Of a DNA stretch of 64,000 nt, positions 42,229 through 50,979 are shown piece by piece. This DNA comes from Sinomonas atrocyanea (lineage in GTDB: Bacteria > Actinomycetota > Actinomycetes > Actinomycetales > Micrococcaceae): assembly GCF_030811715.1 (NCBI RefSeq), contig NZ_JAUSRH010000011.1:62001-126000 (forward strand), given 5' to 3'. Position 1 is the first letter of the stretch, and the number at the start of each line of letters is the position of its first letter. A program made the position numbers and the translations under genes. The notes below the pieces were generated by a model. That model was not told where the DNA came from. It was given only the letters and a program-made list of their open reading frames with translations, and ran no database searches.

Positions 42229-43752
42229 ATGGCGACCGCACTGACCGCCCAGGGCGGCACTGCCCGGAACGCGACGGGCCAGAGGACGTTCCTGCTGCCG
42301 GACCTCGGGGAGGGCCTGACCGAGGCCGAGCTCGTGCGCTGGCTCGTGGCCGTGGGGGACACCGTCGCGGTGGACCAGCCTGTGGCCGAGGTCGAGACCG
42401 CGAAGGCGATCGTGGAGGTGCCCACGCCGTACGGCGGCACCGTCGCGCAGCTGCACGGCGAGGCCGGGGCGACGATCGACGTCGGCACCCCCCTCATCAC
42501 CATCGCCGAGGTCACCCCGTCTGCGCGCGAGGTCACCCCGTCTGAGGCCGAGGTCGGGGCGTCGGCGGGCGAGGAGTACCGCACCGAGGAGCGGGCCGGG
42601 GCGCGCCAGCCGAGCCAGGCCTCGGGCTCCGGGAACGTGCTCATCGGCTACGGCACGCCCGCCGGGACGGCAGGCGGCCGCACCCGGCGACGCAAGGGGG
42701 CCGCGCCGTCGTCCGCTCCCGCTGCCGCGGCACCCGCACGCACGACGGCGTCGGAGCAGGCCGTGCGCGTCGTGTCGCCGATCGTGCGCCGGCTGGCCCG
42801 CGACCTCAACGTGGCGCTCGCCGCCGTGTCGGGGACAGGCCCCAACGGTCTCATCATGCGCCGCGACGTCGAGTCGGCCGGGGTGACGTCGGTGTCCCAG
42901 GGAGTGACCTCGGCGTCCCAGGGGGTGACGTCGGTGTCCCAGGGGGTGACCTCGGCGCCCCAGGGGGTGACGTCGGCGTCCCAGGGGGTGACGTCGGCGT
43001 CCCAGGGGGCGACTTCGGCGGGGGAGGTGGACGCGCGCACCGGGCTGGGCGTCGCCGCCCGGACCCCGGTCGCAGGGGTCCGCAAGGCCGTCGCGCAGGC
43101 GATGGTCCGTTCCCGCACCGAGATCCCCGAGGCCACGGTCTGGGTCGACGTGGACGCGACGGAGCTCGTGCGCCTGCGGGCAGACCTCAAGCGCCGCGAC
43201 CCGGAGTCGGCGCCGAGCCTGCTCGCGTTCATCGCCCGCTTCGTGCTCGCGGGCCTCGCCAAGTACCCAGAGCTCAACACCCGCATCGAGGGGACCGGCG
43301 ACGGCGGCCAGGAGATCGTCCGGTTCGACGGCGTGAACCTCGGCTTCGCGGCGCAGACGGACCGCGGGCTCGTGGTCCCGGCCATCCGCGGCGCCCACGC
43401 GATGAGCGCCCGCCAGCTCGACGGCGAGTTCCGCCGCCTCACGGCCCTCGCACGGGACGGCAAGGCCTCGCCCGCCGATCTCACCGGAGGCACGTTCACG
43501 CTGAACAACTACGGCGTCTTCGGCGTGGACGGCAGCGCCGCGATCATCAACCACCCCGAGGCGGCGATCCTCGGCGTCGGCCGGATCATCGACCGGCCCT
43601 GGGCGGTGGACGGCGCCCTCGCGGTGCGCAAGGTCGTCCAGCTGACGCTCACGTTCGACCACCGCGTCTGCGACGGGGGCACGGCCGGCGGGTTCCTGCG
43701 GTTCGTGGCCGACGCGGTCGAGCAGCCCGGCGGCATCCTCGCAGACCTGTAG
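42229..43752 (+). CDS. Dihydrolipoamide acyltransferase (E2) with repeat-derived linkers
   Basis: E2 carries the acyl group on lipoate and transfers it to CoA. The 507-residue protein has one lipoyl domain (about 13-90) with Lys59 in ETAKAIV, a peripheral-subunit-binding domain (VVSPIVRRLARDLNVALAAVSGTGPNG, about 182-215) and a catalytic domain with His478 in DHRVCDG. Both linkers contain 7-residue repeats encoded by 21-bp units: EVTPSAR/EVTPSEA after the lipoyl domain and seven GVTSASQ-like units (about 218-266) before the catalytic domain. These differ from the usual Ala/Pro linkers. No E3 gene is adjacent. Confidence 0.93.
   Translation: MATALTAQGGTARNATGQRTFLLPDLGEGLTEAELVRWLVAVGDTVAVDQPVAEVETAKAIVEVPTPYGGTVAQLHGEAGATIDVGTPLITIAEVTPSAREVTPSEAEVGASAGEEYRTEERAGARQPSQASGSGNVLIGYGTPAGTAGGRTRRRKGAAPSSAPAAAAPARTTASEQAVRVVSPIVRRLARDLNVALAAVSGTGPNGLIMRRDVESAGVTSVSQGVTSASQGVTSVSQGVTSAPQGVTSASQGVTSASQGATSAGEVDARTGLGVAARTPVAGVRKAVAQAMVRSRTEIPEATVWVDVDATELVRLRADLKRRDPESAPSLLAFIARFVLAGLAKYPELNTRIEGTGDGGQEIVRFDGVNLGFAAQTDRGLVVPAIRGAHAMSARQLDGEFRRLTALARDGKASPADLTGGTFTLNNYGVFGVDGSAAIINHPEAAILGVGRIIDRPWAVDGALAVRKVVQLTLTFDHRVCDGGTAGGFLRFVADAVEQPGGILADL
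42508..42570 (+). repeat. In-frame 21-bp repeats in the first E2 linker
   Basis: Units start at 42508, 42529 and 42550; the first two share GAGGTCACCCCGTCTG. The unit matches the noncoding array after ackA (25355) at 17 of 21 positions and has the same period. Confidence 0.8.
42880..43026 (+). repeat. In-frame 21-bp repeats in the second E2 linker
   Basis: Seven units start at 42880 and follow every 21 bases (GGGGTGACGTCGGCGTCCCA plus G; last copy degenerate). Read on the other strand the unit contains GAGGTCACCCC, the core of the ackA array and of the first linker, so the same family appears in both orientations in one gene. Confidence 0.85.
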
Positions 43753-43811
43753 CGGCCATGGCAGAATCGAGCACATCCTCGAACGCCCTACGGAAGGACG
43801 GCATCACCCCC

Positions 43812-44624
43812 ATGGCTGACTGGCGAGATCTCGGAGCGAACACCTACGTCCTCGCCACCGAGCCACTGCGGCTCAACGTCGGCCTGGTCGTGGGCGAGGA
43901 CCGGGCGCTCGTCGTGGACACGGGGCAGGGGCCGCGCCAGGGCGCCGAGATCCTCGCCAAGGTGCGCGAGAAGACCGAGCTGCCGCTCGTCGTCGTCAAC
44001 ACGCACGCCCACTACGACCACTACTTCGGCAATGCCGTCTTCGCCGCCGGCGGCGCCGTGGAGTTCTACGCCCACGAGAACGCAGTGGCCGAGATTGCGG
44101 AGAACGGCGAGGCCCACCGCCCTGCCGTGGCCGAGTCGGAGCCGGAGATGGCCGCGGGCGAGGGCGAGAACACGCAGATCGTGGTGCCCGCCGCGATCGT
44201 GCGCGACCAGCCCGTGCTCGTGGACTTGGGCGGTGCCTCCGTGACGCTGTTCTACCTGGGCCGGGGGCACACGGACGGGGACCTGCTGGTCGGGACCCCG
44301 TCCACGCTCTTCTCGGGCGACCTCGTCGAGGAGGGCTCCTACCCCGAGTTCGGGGACTCCTACCCCGAGGAGTGGGCGGACGCCCTGCGCCACATCTCCG
44401 CCCTGCGGAACCGGTACACGAGCCTCGTGCCCGGCCACGGCGGGCTGTGCAGCGACGCTCTTGTGCGCACCATGGCCGATACGATGGCCACGGCGGTGCG
44501 CTCGGCGCTGCAGGCCACGCGCGAGACCCCGGACGACGCCACCAAGGCCGTTCCGATCCTCCCCTACGGACCGGAGCAGTCCCGGCTGTTCATCCGGCGC
44601 CTCAAGGCCGCAAGCCTGGGCTGA
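43812..44624 (+). CDS. MBL-fold metallo-hydrolase
   Basis: A 270-residue metallo-beta-lactamase-fold protein with the metal motif THAHYDH (His65, His67, Asp69, His70), a further LGRGHTDGD ligand block, SGDLVEEG with the bridging Asp, and PGHGG. It resembles the group that includes glyoxalase II-like hydrolases and class B beta-lactamases; the substrate is unknown. The ATG at 43812 precedes the first conserved strand (WRDLGANTYVLA) and has AAGGA upstream; an in-frame ATG at 43758 would add 18 unconserved residues and has no ribosome-binding site. It follows the E2 gene on the same strand. Confidence 0.82.
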   Translation: MADWRDLGANTYVLATEPLRLNVGLVVGEDRALVVDTGQGPRQGAEILAKVREKTELPLVVVNTHAHYDHYFGNAVFAAGGAVEFYAHENAVAEIAENGEAHRPAVAESEPEMAAGEGENTQIVVPAAIVRDQPVLVDLGGASVTLFYLGRGHTDGDLLVGTPSTLFSGDLVEEGSYPEFGDSYPEEWADALRHISALRNRYTSLVPGHGGLCSDALVRTMADTMATAVRSALQATRETPDDATKAVPILPYGPEQSRLFIRRLKAASLG

Positions 44625-44702
44625 CCGGCCCGAGGGGGCGGCCCGGACCAGCGCCGCCGGGACCGAGCCAGCGCCAGACCGCGCCAGACGCAAGGGGCCA
44701 GC

Positions 44703-46166
44703 ATGACCGAGACCGAGCCCGAGGGAGGGCAGCCGTCCTCGGCTGCGCCCATGAGCCGGCGAGAGGCGCGGCGGCTCCGCGAGGCGGAGGAGGCGCGGCG
44801 CGCTGCCCAGCCTGCGGTGCCGGCCGGGCCCGCCGCACAGGAGCCCCGCGAGCCCGCCGAGCGCCCGGTGCCTGTGAGGCGCCCGGAGCCGGAACCTGCG
44901 GAGCCCGTGATGCCGGCCCGCGAGACAGACGAAGCCCGGGAGACGCCGTCGTCCGCGGCGGGGGCGCGCGCCCGGCGGGTCGCAGCCCCCGCGCCGCCAC
45001 CGAAGCCGCGGACGCCTCCGGCGCAGACGCAGGCCGCCCCTCGAACCCCGGCGGCACCGCCCCGGGCGGCCCGCCGCAGCGCCCCCGCGGCCGCGGCCGC
45101 CCCGACCGCGGCGGCGCCCGCCCTCCGACCCGCGCCGAGCGCCTCCGGGCAGCGCCAGCCTGGGCCATCCAGGCCGCCGGCCCCGACCAGGCGGCCCGCG
45201 CCAGCCCGGCCCGCGCCAGCCCGGCCCGCCCCTGCACCCGAGCCGGCGGAGTCCCCGGCGGGGTTCATCCGCTCGGCCCCCATGCCGCCGTCGGGAGGCC
45301 TGCGCGGACTCCTCTACCGGATCAGCGGCGGCGCGCTCAACCTCGGGCCCTCCGAGCAGGACCGGCAGGCCGAGCTGCTCGAGAAGCAGATCGCCCGCCG
45401 GCTCGAGGGGAACTGGAACACCGCGTTCCTCTCGCTCAAGGGCGGGATCGGCAAGACGTCGACGACGGTCGGCGTGGGCCTCACGCTTGCCGAACTGCGC
45501 CCGGAGCCGCCGTGCGCGATCGATGCCAACCCGGACGCCGGCGACCTCGTGGAGCGCGCCCTGGGGGAGGGCTCCTACGAGTCGGAGCGGCGGCGCTCGA
45601 TCACGGCCCTGCTGCGGGACTTCGACTCGGTGCACACACGCGCCGACCTGCTGCGCTACCTCCACCAGGCCGGCAGCCTGCACCTGCTGGCGGGCGAGCA
45701 GGACCCCGAGCTCTCCGACTCCCTCACGGCCGAGGACTACCGGCGGGTGCACGCGCTCGTGGCGCGGCACTTCGCCGTCACGCTCACGGACTGCGGGACG
45801 GGTGTGAGCCGGCCGGCGATGCGCGGGATCCTCGAGGACGCGGACAACATCGTCGTGGTCGCCGGGTACGCCGTCAGCGGCGCCAAGCGCGCCCGGGACA
45901 CGCTGCGCTGGCTGTCGGCCCACGGCTACGACCGCCTCGCCCGCAGCGCGATCGTCGTGGTGACGGACAAGGACGGGGTCTCGGCGCGCGTGGACAGGGC
46001 GGCGATCGAGGCCGCCCTCTCGGGCATGTGCCGCGCCCTCGTCACGGTCCCGCACGACCGCTCGATGGCCGACGGCGACCTCGTGGCCCTCGACCGGCTA
46101 CGCCCCGCCACCCGGCAGGCGTACCGCGAGATCGCCGCGGCGATCGTCTCCGGCTACCAGAGGTAG
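44703..46166 (+). CDS. MinD/ParA-like ATPase with long disordered N-terminus
   Basis: A 487-residue protein. Residues 1 to about 200 are low complexity, rich in Pro, Ala and Arg, beginning with a charged helix (MSRREARRLREAEEARR). Residues about 240-485 form a SIMIBI-class ATPase with the deviant Walker A LKGGIGKTSTT (from Lys246), switch I-like DANPDAGDLVERAL, and TLTDCGTGVSRPAMRG in the Walker B position. Such ATPases position proteins or DNA at membranes or act with type VII secretion (EspI-like). No partner gene (parB, minC, ess) is next to it, so the role is open. Confidence 0.8.
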   Translation: MTETEPEGGQPSSAAPMSRREARRLREAEEARRAAQPAVPAGPAAQEPREPAERPVPVRRPEPEPAEPVMPARETDEARETPSSAAGARARRVAAPAPPPKPRTPPAQTQAAPRTPAAPPRAARRSAPAAAAAPTAAAPALRPAPSASGQRQPGPSRPPAPTRRPAPARPAPARPAPAPEPAESPAGFIRSAPMPPSGGLRGLLYRISGGALNLGPSEQDRQAELLEKQIARRLEGNWNTAFLSLKGGIGKTSTTVGVGLTLAELRPEPPCAIDANPDAGDLVERALGEGSYESERRRSITALLRDFDSVHTRADLLRYLHQAGSLHLLAGEQDPELSDSLTAEDYRRVHALVARHFAVTLTDCGTGVSRPAMRGILEDADNIVVVAGYAVSGAKRARDTLRWLSAHGYDRLARSAIVVVTDKDGVSARVDRAAIEAALSGMCRALVTVPHDRSMADGDLVALDRLRPATRQAYREIAAAIVSGYQR

Positions 46167-46180
46167 GGGGCCGCGCCCGC

Positions 46181-46204
46181 CCGCCGTCCCCTTCCCGACG
46201 GCGG
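46181..46204 (+). terminator. Hairpin terminator after the MinD-like gene
   Basis: CCGCCGTC pairs with GACGGCGG over an 8-base loop, 14 bases after the stop codon. Confidence 0.55.
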
Positions 46205-46220
46205 AGCCCGCCGCGGGACC

Positions 46221-46226
46221 TAGAGT
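46221..46226 (+). promoter_or_regulatory. -10 element of a probable leaderless MFS-transporter promoter
   Basis: TAGAGT lies 6 bases before the GTG at 46233. The GGGGGAG between them touches the start codon and is too close to act as a ribosome-binding site. Confidence 0.5.
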
Positions 46227-46232
46227 GGGGGA

Positions 46233-47435
46233 GTGGTTCGAGAAGGCAACGATCAGTTCTCCCTGCTGTCCATCGCCGTGCCGGCGTTCGGCCCCTCCGT
46301 GCTCTTCTCACTCGGCGAGGGGGCCGTGCTGCCGGTCGTGGCGCTCTCGGCGCGGGACCTCGGCGGGTCGGTGGCCGTCGCCGCGCTCACGGTCACGCTG
46401 ATCGGCCTCGGCTCGCTCGTCTTCAACCTCCCGGCCTCCCTCCTGACGATCCGCTTCGGCGAGCGCTGGGCGATCATCGGCGCGCAGGCCACGGGCGCCG
46501 TGGCCCTCGTCGTCGCGGCGCTCTCACGCGAGCTGTGGCAGTTCATGCCGGCCCTCGTCGCGCTCGGCATGGCCTCGAGCGTGACCAACCTCGCCCGGCA
46601 GAAGTACCTCACGGAGGCCGTGCCGCCCGGCTTCCGGGCCCGCGCCCTCTCGACCCTCGGCGGGACCCTGCGCGTGGGCCTCTTCCTCGGCCCCTTCCTC
46701 GGGGCTGCGGCGATGCAGGTCTGGGGACTGCGCGGGGCGTACTGGGTGGGCGCCGCCGTGTACGCGGGGGCGGCGATCGTCGCCTGGTTCATGCCGGACC
46801 TCGAGGACGACGCCGGCGGGCCGGGTCGCGCCGTGCAGCCGCGCCTTGCGCGGGTCGCGGCGGCCCACTGGAGGGTCCTGGCCACCGTGGGGCTCGGCGT
46901 CCTGTTCGTCTCCGCCGTCCGGCAGTCGCGCCAGGCCGTGATCCCGCTCTGGGCCGAGCACCTCGGCATGGACGCGCCGACGGCCTCGCTCGTCTACGGC
47001 ATCGCGGGCGGGGTGGACCTGCTGCTGTTCTATCCCGGCGGCCGGCTCATGGACCTGCGCGGGCGTCTCGCCGTCGCGCTTCCGTCCATGCTCATCATGG
47101 GCGCGGCGCTCGTGGTGATGCCCCTGAGCACCGCGTTCTGGCCGTTCCTCGCGGTCTCCTGCCTCCTGGGCCTCGGGAACGGGATCGGCTCGGGCATGAT
47201 CATGACCCTGGGGGCGGACTTCTCGCCCGCGCACGGCAGGGCCCAGTTCTTGGGGCTGTGGCGCCTCATGGCGGACTCCGGCAGCACGCTGGGCCCGGTG
47301 CTCCTCTCCGCGGTGACGGCCGCCGCGAGCCTCGGGACCGGGGTGGCGGCCGCCGGGGCGCTCGGCCTCGCGGCGGCGGGGGTCCTCGCCTGGAGCGTGC
47401 CCCGCGCGCAGCGCGGCGCGGCGCGCACCCTCTAG
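46233..47435 (+). CDS. Major facilitator superfamily transporter
   Basis: The 400-residue protein has twelve predicted membrane segments in two halves with a central cytoplasmic loop (LEDDAGGPGRAVQPRLARV). ASSVTNLARQKYLTEAVPPGFRARALSTLGG after the fourth segment and YPGGRLMDLRGR in the second half match the MFS loop 2-3 and 8-9 motifs of multidrug exporters. The substrate is unknown; export of a drug or metabolite is most likely. It converges with the PAP2 gene across a hairpin. Confidence 0.85.
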   Translation: MVREGNDQFSLLSIAVPAFGPSVLFSLGEGAVLPVVALSARDLGGSVAVAALTVTLIGLGSLVFNLPASLLTIRFGERWAIIGAQATGAVALVVAALSRELWQFMPALVALGMASSVTNLARQKYLTEAVPPGFRARALSTLGGTLRVGLFLGPFLGAAAMQVWGLRGAYWVGAAVYAGAAIVAWFMPDLEDDAGGPGRAVQPRLARVAAAHWRVLATVGLGVLFVSAVRQSRQAVIPLWAEHLGMDAPTASLVYGIAGGVDLLLFYPGGRLMDLRGRLAVALPSMLIMGAALVVMPLSTAFWPFLAVSCLLGLGNGIGSGMIMTLGADFSPAHGRAQFLGLWRLMADSGSTLGPVLLSAVTAAASLGTGVAAAGALGLAAAGVLAWSVPRAQRGAARTL

Positions 47436-47463
47436 CCGCGGCGGCAGGAGCCGGACGCCGCGG
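47436..47463. terminator. Hairpin between convergent MFS and PAP2 genes
   Basis: CCGCGGCG pairs with CGCCGCGG over a 12-base loop, in the 33 bases separating the two stops. Confidence 0.6.
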
Positions 47464-47468
47464 CCGGA

Positions 47469-48398
47469 TCAGCGTCCACGCGAGGCGGCCGCGAGCAGCC
47501 ACGAGGCCGCGGTCACGACCAGGTACCCGCTGATGACGATGAAGGCGCACCCGGCCCAGAAGTAGTTGGTGGTGCTGACCTCGCTCCCGAACCCCGGAGC
47601 GATCCGGACCAGGGCCACCATGGCCACCGCCGCGGCGCCGAGGCCGATCAGCGTCGGCAGCGCCACCCACAGCCGCCAGGACCCGGGATGGCTGCCGAAC
47701 CCCTCCCACGTGTTCCAGCTGCCGCCCCTGCGCAGCACGAGCCAGGCGGCGGGGGACATCACGGCCGCCACCACGAGGAACGCCGCCACGACGTCAGCGG
47801 GCCGGTGCCACTGGTTCACGAGCGTCGCAATCCCCGTGCCCACGGCGTACGTCCCGCCCGCGAACGCCACGAGGGGGCGCCAGCGCGGTGAGGCCACGAG
47901 GAACACCGCGGCCGCCGCGGAGGCCGCGAGGGTCGTGTGGCCCGAGGGCAGGGAGTTCCCCGCGAAGGTCTCGATCCCGCGGTACGGGCGGGTGAGGACG
48001 TCATTCTTGAGGAGCTGCGTCGCCAGGTTGGCACCACCCGCCGCGGCGAGGGCCATGAGCGAGGCGGCCCATCGGCGTCGTACGAGGCAGGCGTAGCCGA
48101 GGCCCACCGCGCCGAGTCCCACCGAGATGAGCGGGAGGTAGTCCAGGAAGCGCAGCGACGCCTTGCTGGCCGGGCCGTACAGGTCGGTGGCCTCCACGAG
48201 AGCCGACTCGTCGATGTACTGGCCCGTGGTGGTCCGCACGAAGAACAGGTAGGTGGCCAGCAGGGCCGCGATCGCGGCGAGCGAGGCGAGCGGGAAGGGC
48301 GCGAACCGGGGGCCGCCGTGTGCCGCGCCGGCGTCCCCTTCGGCGGTCTTGGGGCGCGCTGCCTGCGTCATCTCGGGAGCTCGGATCGGTGCTGGCAT
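47469..48398 (-). CDS. PAP2-family membrane phosphatase
   Basis: A 309-residue integral membrane protein with about seven hydrophobic segments. The three phosphatase blocks are visible as KNDVLTRP, LPSGHTT with the catalytic His, and a weaker third block NQWHRPADV that keeps the His and Asp. The family dephosphorylates lipid phosphates such as phosphatidic acid or undecaprenyl pyrophosphate on the outer leaflet. It is monocistronic, between a shared terminator and the divergent fructoside operon. Confidence 0.87.
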   Translation of the reverse strand: MPAPIRAPEMTQAARPKTAEGDAGAAHGGPRFAPFPLASLAAIAALLATYLFFVRTTTGQYIDESALVEATDLYGPASKASLRFLDYLPLISVGLGAVGLGYACLVRRRWAASLMALAAAGGANLATQLLKNDVLTRPYRGIETFAGNSLPSGHTTLAASAAAAVFLVASPRWRPLVAFAGGTYAVGTGIATLVNQWHRPADVVAAFLVVAAVMSPAAWLVLRRGGSWNTWEGFGSHPGSWRLWVALPTLIGLGAAAVAMVALVRIAPGFGSEVSTTNYFWAGCAFIVISGYLVVTAASWLLAAASRGR

Positions 48399-48483
48399 GA
48401 CACCCAGAGTCCCATACCCGCCTGTGCGCGGGCCAAACCAGCCGTGCCTCAGGGACGGGCGCCGAAGAGGGCCCGAACCTCAC

Positions 48484-48529
48484 TTGACACGTGTTAGACG
48501 TCACATCTACGATTCCTAACACGTGTTAG
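48484..48529 (+). promoter_or_regulatory. Promoter of the fructoside operon with two LacI operators
   Basis: TTGACA (48484-48489) and TACGAT (48508-48513) are 18 bases apart. The first operator TGACACGTGTTAG (48485-48497) overlaps the -35 box; the second, CTAACACGTGTTAG (48516-48529), is a perfect 14-bp palindrome on the transcription start. Both share ACACGTGT with the site before the lacI gene. Confidence 0.85.
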
Positions 48530-48570
48530 GAGCGGTCCAGTGCCGCACACCACCCTTCAGAAGGAGAGTC

Positions 48571-50004
48571 ATGGGCGACTCATTCGGGCTGCGGGAGATC
48601 TCGCGGCGCACCGCCCTCGGGGCCCTCGGCGTCGGAATCCTCGGAGCCACCGCGGCCTCGTGGCCGCGCCTGACGGGCACCGACATCCCCGGCCGCAACG
48701 ACGGCAGCCTCAGCATCGCCATCCTGGGCACCGCGGCGGACGCCGCGGCCCGCCAGAAGGTGGTCGACGCCTTCCGGCGCCTCCACCCCGAGATCAAGGT
48801 CCGCGTGCAGGGCATCCAAGCCGTGGACTGGAAGGACTTCTTCAGCAAGATCCTCACGATGGTCGCGGCGGGCAACCCGCCCGACGTCGTCTACGTCGCC
48901 ACCGAGGGCGCCCAGCTCTTCGCCGAGAAGCTCGCGCACCCCCTCGACGACTACATCCGCCGGGACGCCGCGGTCATGGCCGAATACTTCGCCGACGTGC
49001 ACCCGAGCCTCGTCGAGGCCTTCATGTACCGCGGCAGCCTCTACCAGCTCCCGATGGACTGGAACGCCGCGGACATGTACTACAACACCAAGGTCTTCGC
49101 GGCCTCTGGGCTCTCGCGCCCGGCCGACGACTGGACCCATCTCGACTTCCGGTCGGCGCTCGCCGCGATGCGCCGTGCCAACCCGAGCGGCTTCACCCCG
49201 TACTACTGGACCAACCGGCTCTTCGGCGGCGTGGTCCCGTGGCTCTACGCGAACGGCACCTCCGTCCTCACGGAGCGGCGCGCGACCGGCGGGAACTGGC
49301 TGTGGGACGGCTTCTACGCCTCGGACCGCTCGCGCGCCACCCGCTCCGGCGGGTACCTGTGGGAGGCCCCCAACGCGGACGACCCGCGGGTCTACGAGAC
49401 CTTCGACTTCCTCCGCGGCCTCGTCAAGGACGGCCTCGGCGTCCGGCCCGAGGAGGGCGGGGGCAACTCGCTCGTCGGCCTCTTCGCCTCGGGCCGCATC
49501 GGGGCCACGCCGGCCGGCGGCTACTGGGTGCAAGGCCTCGCCGAGGCGGGCATGGGCCCGGGCGACTTCGACGTCCAGTTCTTCCCCCGGTGGGCCACCG
49601 GCTCCGGAGCAGCGGCGCAGCGCCACCAGTTCGGCACCGCCGGCTACGCGATCATGAAGACCGCCAAGGACAAGGACGCCGCCTGGGAGTGGATCAAGTT
49701 CAGCGCCTCGCGCGAGGCCATGGAGCTGCTCTTCTCCACGCCGACCACCACCCCGGCCCGCCGCTCCATGGTCAACGAGGCCCTGTACTCGGGCAAGGGG
49801 CCAGCCCACTGGAAAGTCTTCTACGACACGCTCGACCGGTTCCCCACGACCGGCCCGATCCCGGCTCCGCCCCAGCAGGCGGCCGTCGAGACCGCCCTCA
49901 TCAAGAACGTCTCTCTGGCCGTGAGCGGGGACGAGCAGCAGCTCAAGAGCGCCCTCGCCTCCCTCCAGAACGACCTCGAGCTGGCCCTCAGGAGGACCGC
50001 ATGA
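48571..50004 (+). CDS. Sugar ABC transporter substrate-binding protein (CUT1 family)
   Basis: The 477-residue extracellular solute-binding protein family 1 member has an N-terminal twin-arginine-type signal (REISRRTALGALGVGILG) but no lipobox Cys. It may therefore remain tethered by an uncleaved segment or be released. The mature part starts LSIAILGTAADAAARQKVVDAF and has the conserved PPDVVYV, PMDWNAADMYYNTKVF and TPTTTPARRSM blocks. It should bind sucrose, kestose or related fructosides, judged from the GH32 enzyme in the same operon. ATG at 48571 follows AAGGAGAG; it overlaps the first permease gene by four bases. Confidence 0.88.
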   Translation: MGDSFGLREISRRTALGALGVGILGATAASWPRLTGTDIPGRNDGSLSIAILGTAADAAARQKVVDAFRRLHPEIKVRVQGIQAVDWKDFFSKILTMVAAGNPPDVVYVATEGAQLFAEKLAHPLDDYIRRDAAVMAEYFADVHPSLVEAFMYRGSLYQLPMDWNAADMYYNTKVFAASGLSRPADDWTHLDFRSALAAMRRANPSGFTPYYWTNRLFGGVVPWLYANGTSVLTERRATGGNWLWDGFYASDRSRATRSGGYLWEAPNADDPRVYETFDFLRGLVKDGLGVRPEEGGGNSLVGLFASGRIGATPAGGYWVQGLAEAGMGPGDFDVQFFPRWATGSGAAAQRHQFGTAGYAIMKTAKDKDAAWEWIKFSASREAMELLFSTPTTTPARRSMVNEALYSGKGPAHWKVFYDTLDRFPTTGPIPAPPQQAAVETALIKNVSLAVSGDEQQLKSALASLQNDLELALRRTA

Positions 50005-50972
50005 GCACCACCGCCGCCCGCCCCAGTGCAGGAGTCCGTGCGGGCCGCGCCGCAATCCGGGCCGGGGCTCCCGGCGGCCCCACTACCGCGCCGAGCGCCT
50101 CGCGCGGCTCCCGCCTCATGGCGTGGCTGTTCCTGGCCCCCACGATCGTGGGCATGGGCGTGTTCACCGTCATCCCCATCGTCGCCTCGGTGCTCCTGGC
50201 ATTCTTCCGCTGGGACATCATCAGCGCCCCCCAGTTCGCCGGGCTCGACAACTTCACCGAGATGGCCGCGGACCCCACGGTGCGCGTCGCATTCGGCAAC
50301 ACGATCGCCTTCGTGGTCGTCGCCGTCGTCCTCCAGCTCGGGGTGGCCCTCGGGCTCGCCGTCCTCCTCCAGGAACGCCTGCCGAACTGGCTGCGCGTCT
50401 TCTTCCGCTCCGCGTTCTTCTTCCCCCTCATCCTCTCCGCGGCCAGCGTCTCGATCTTCATGAAGTACCTGTTCAACGAGCAGTTCGGCGTGGTGAACTG
50501 GCTGCTCGGCACGGTCGGCATCCCCGCCGTACCGTGGCTCACGACGCCGTTCGGCTCCGCCTGCGTCGTGGTGCTCGTGTACGTCTGGCAGAACTTCGGG
50601 TTCTCGTTCCTGCTGTTCCTCGGAGCCCTGTCCTCGATCCCGCAGGAGACATACGAGGCCGCCTCCCTCGACGGGGCGACCGGGTGGCGCAGGCACCGCC
50701 ACGTGACCCTCCCGCTCATCAGCCCCACGACCCTCGTCGCGTCCGTCATGGCGATCATCAACGCGCTCCAGGTCTTCGACCAGCCCTACGTCCTCACCCG
50801 CGGCGGCCCCGGGGACTCCACCCGCACCGCCGTCATGGTGATCTTCGAGACCGCATTCCAGCAGCTCCAGTTCGGCAAGGCCTCAGCGATCGGCGTGGTC
50901 CTCATGCTCGTCATCATGGCCGTGACGGCCCTCCAGTTCCGGCTCAGCAAGCGCTTCGTCTTCTACCAGTGA
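50001..50972 (+). CDS. Sugar ABC transporter permease (MalF-like)
   Basis: A 323-residue inner membrane permease with six main membrane segments and the EAA loop YEAASLDGATGWRRHRHVTLPLISPT that docks with the ATPase. The start ATG overlaps the stop of the binding-protein gene (ATGA). The N-terminal 40 residues are a hydrophilic Ala/Gly/Ser tail. It pairs with the next gene to form the channel. Confidence 0.92.
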   Translation: MSTTAARPSAGVRAGRAAIRAGAPGGPTTAPSASRGSRLMAWLFLAPTIVGMGVFTVIPIVASVLLAFFRWDIISAPQFAGLDNFTEMAADPTVRVAFGNTIAFVVVAVVLQLGVALGLAVLLQERLPNWLRVFFRSAFFFPLILSAASVSIFMKYLFNEQFGVVNWLLGTVGIPAVPWLTTPFGSACVVVLVYVWQNFGFSFLLFLGALSSIPQETYEAASLDGATGWRRHRHVTLPLISPTTLVASVMAIINALQVFDQPYVLTRGGPGDSTRTAVMVIFETAFQQLQFGKASAIGVVLMLVIMAVTALQFRLSKRFVFYQ

Positions 50973-50979
50973 GGCCCCC

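Noticed and set aside
39943-43752. Complete 2-oxoacid dehydrogenase complex
   Set aside because: Only E1-alpha, E1-beta and E2 are encoded here; no dihydrolipoamide dehydrogenase (E3) is in the window.
43758-43811. Earlier ATG for the MBL-fold gene
   Set aside because: It adds 18 unconserved residues, has no ribosome-binding site and overlaps a possible -10 sequence (CAGAAT).
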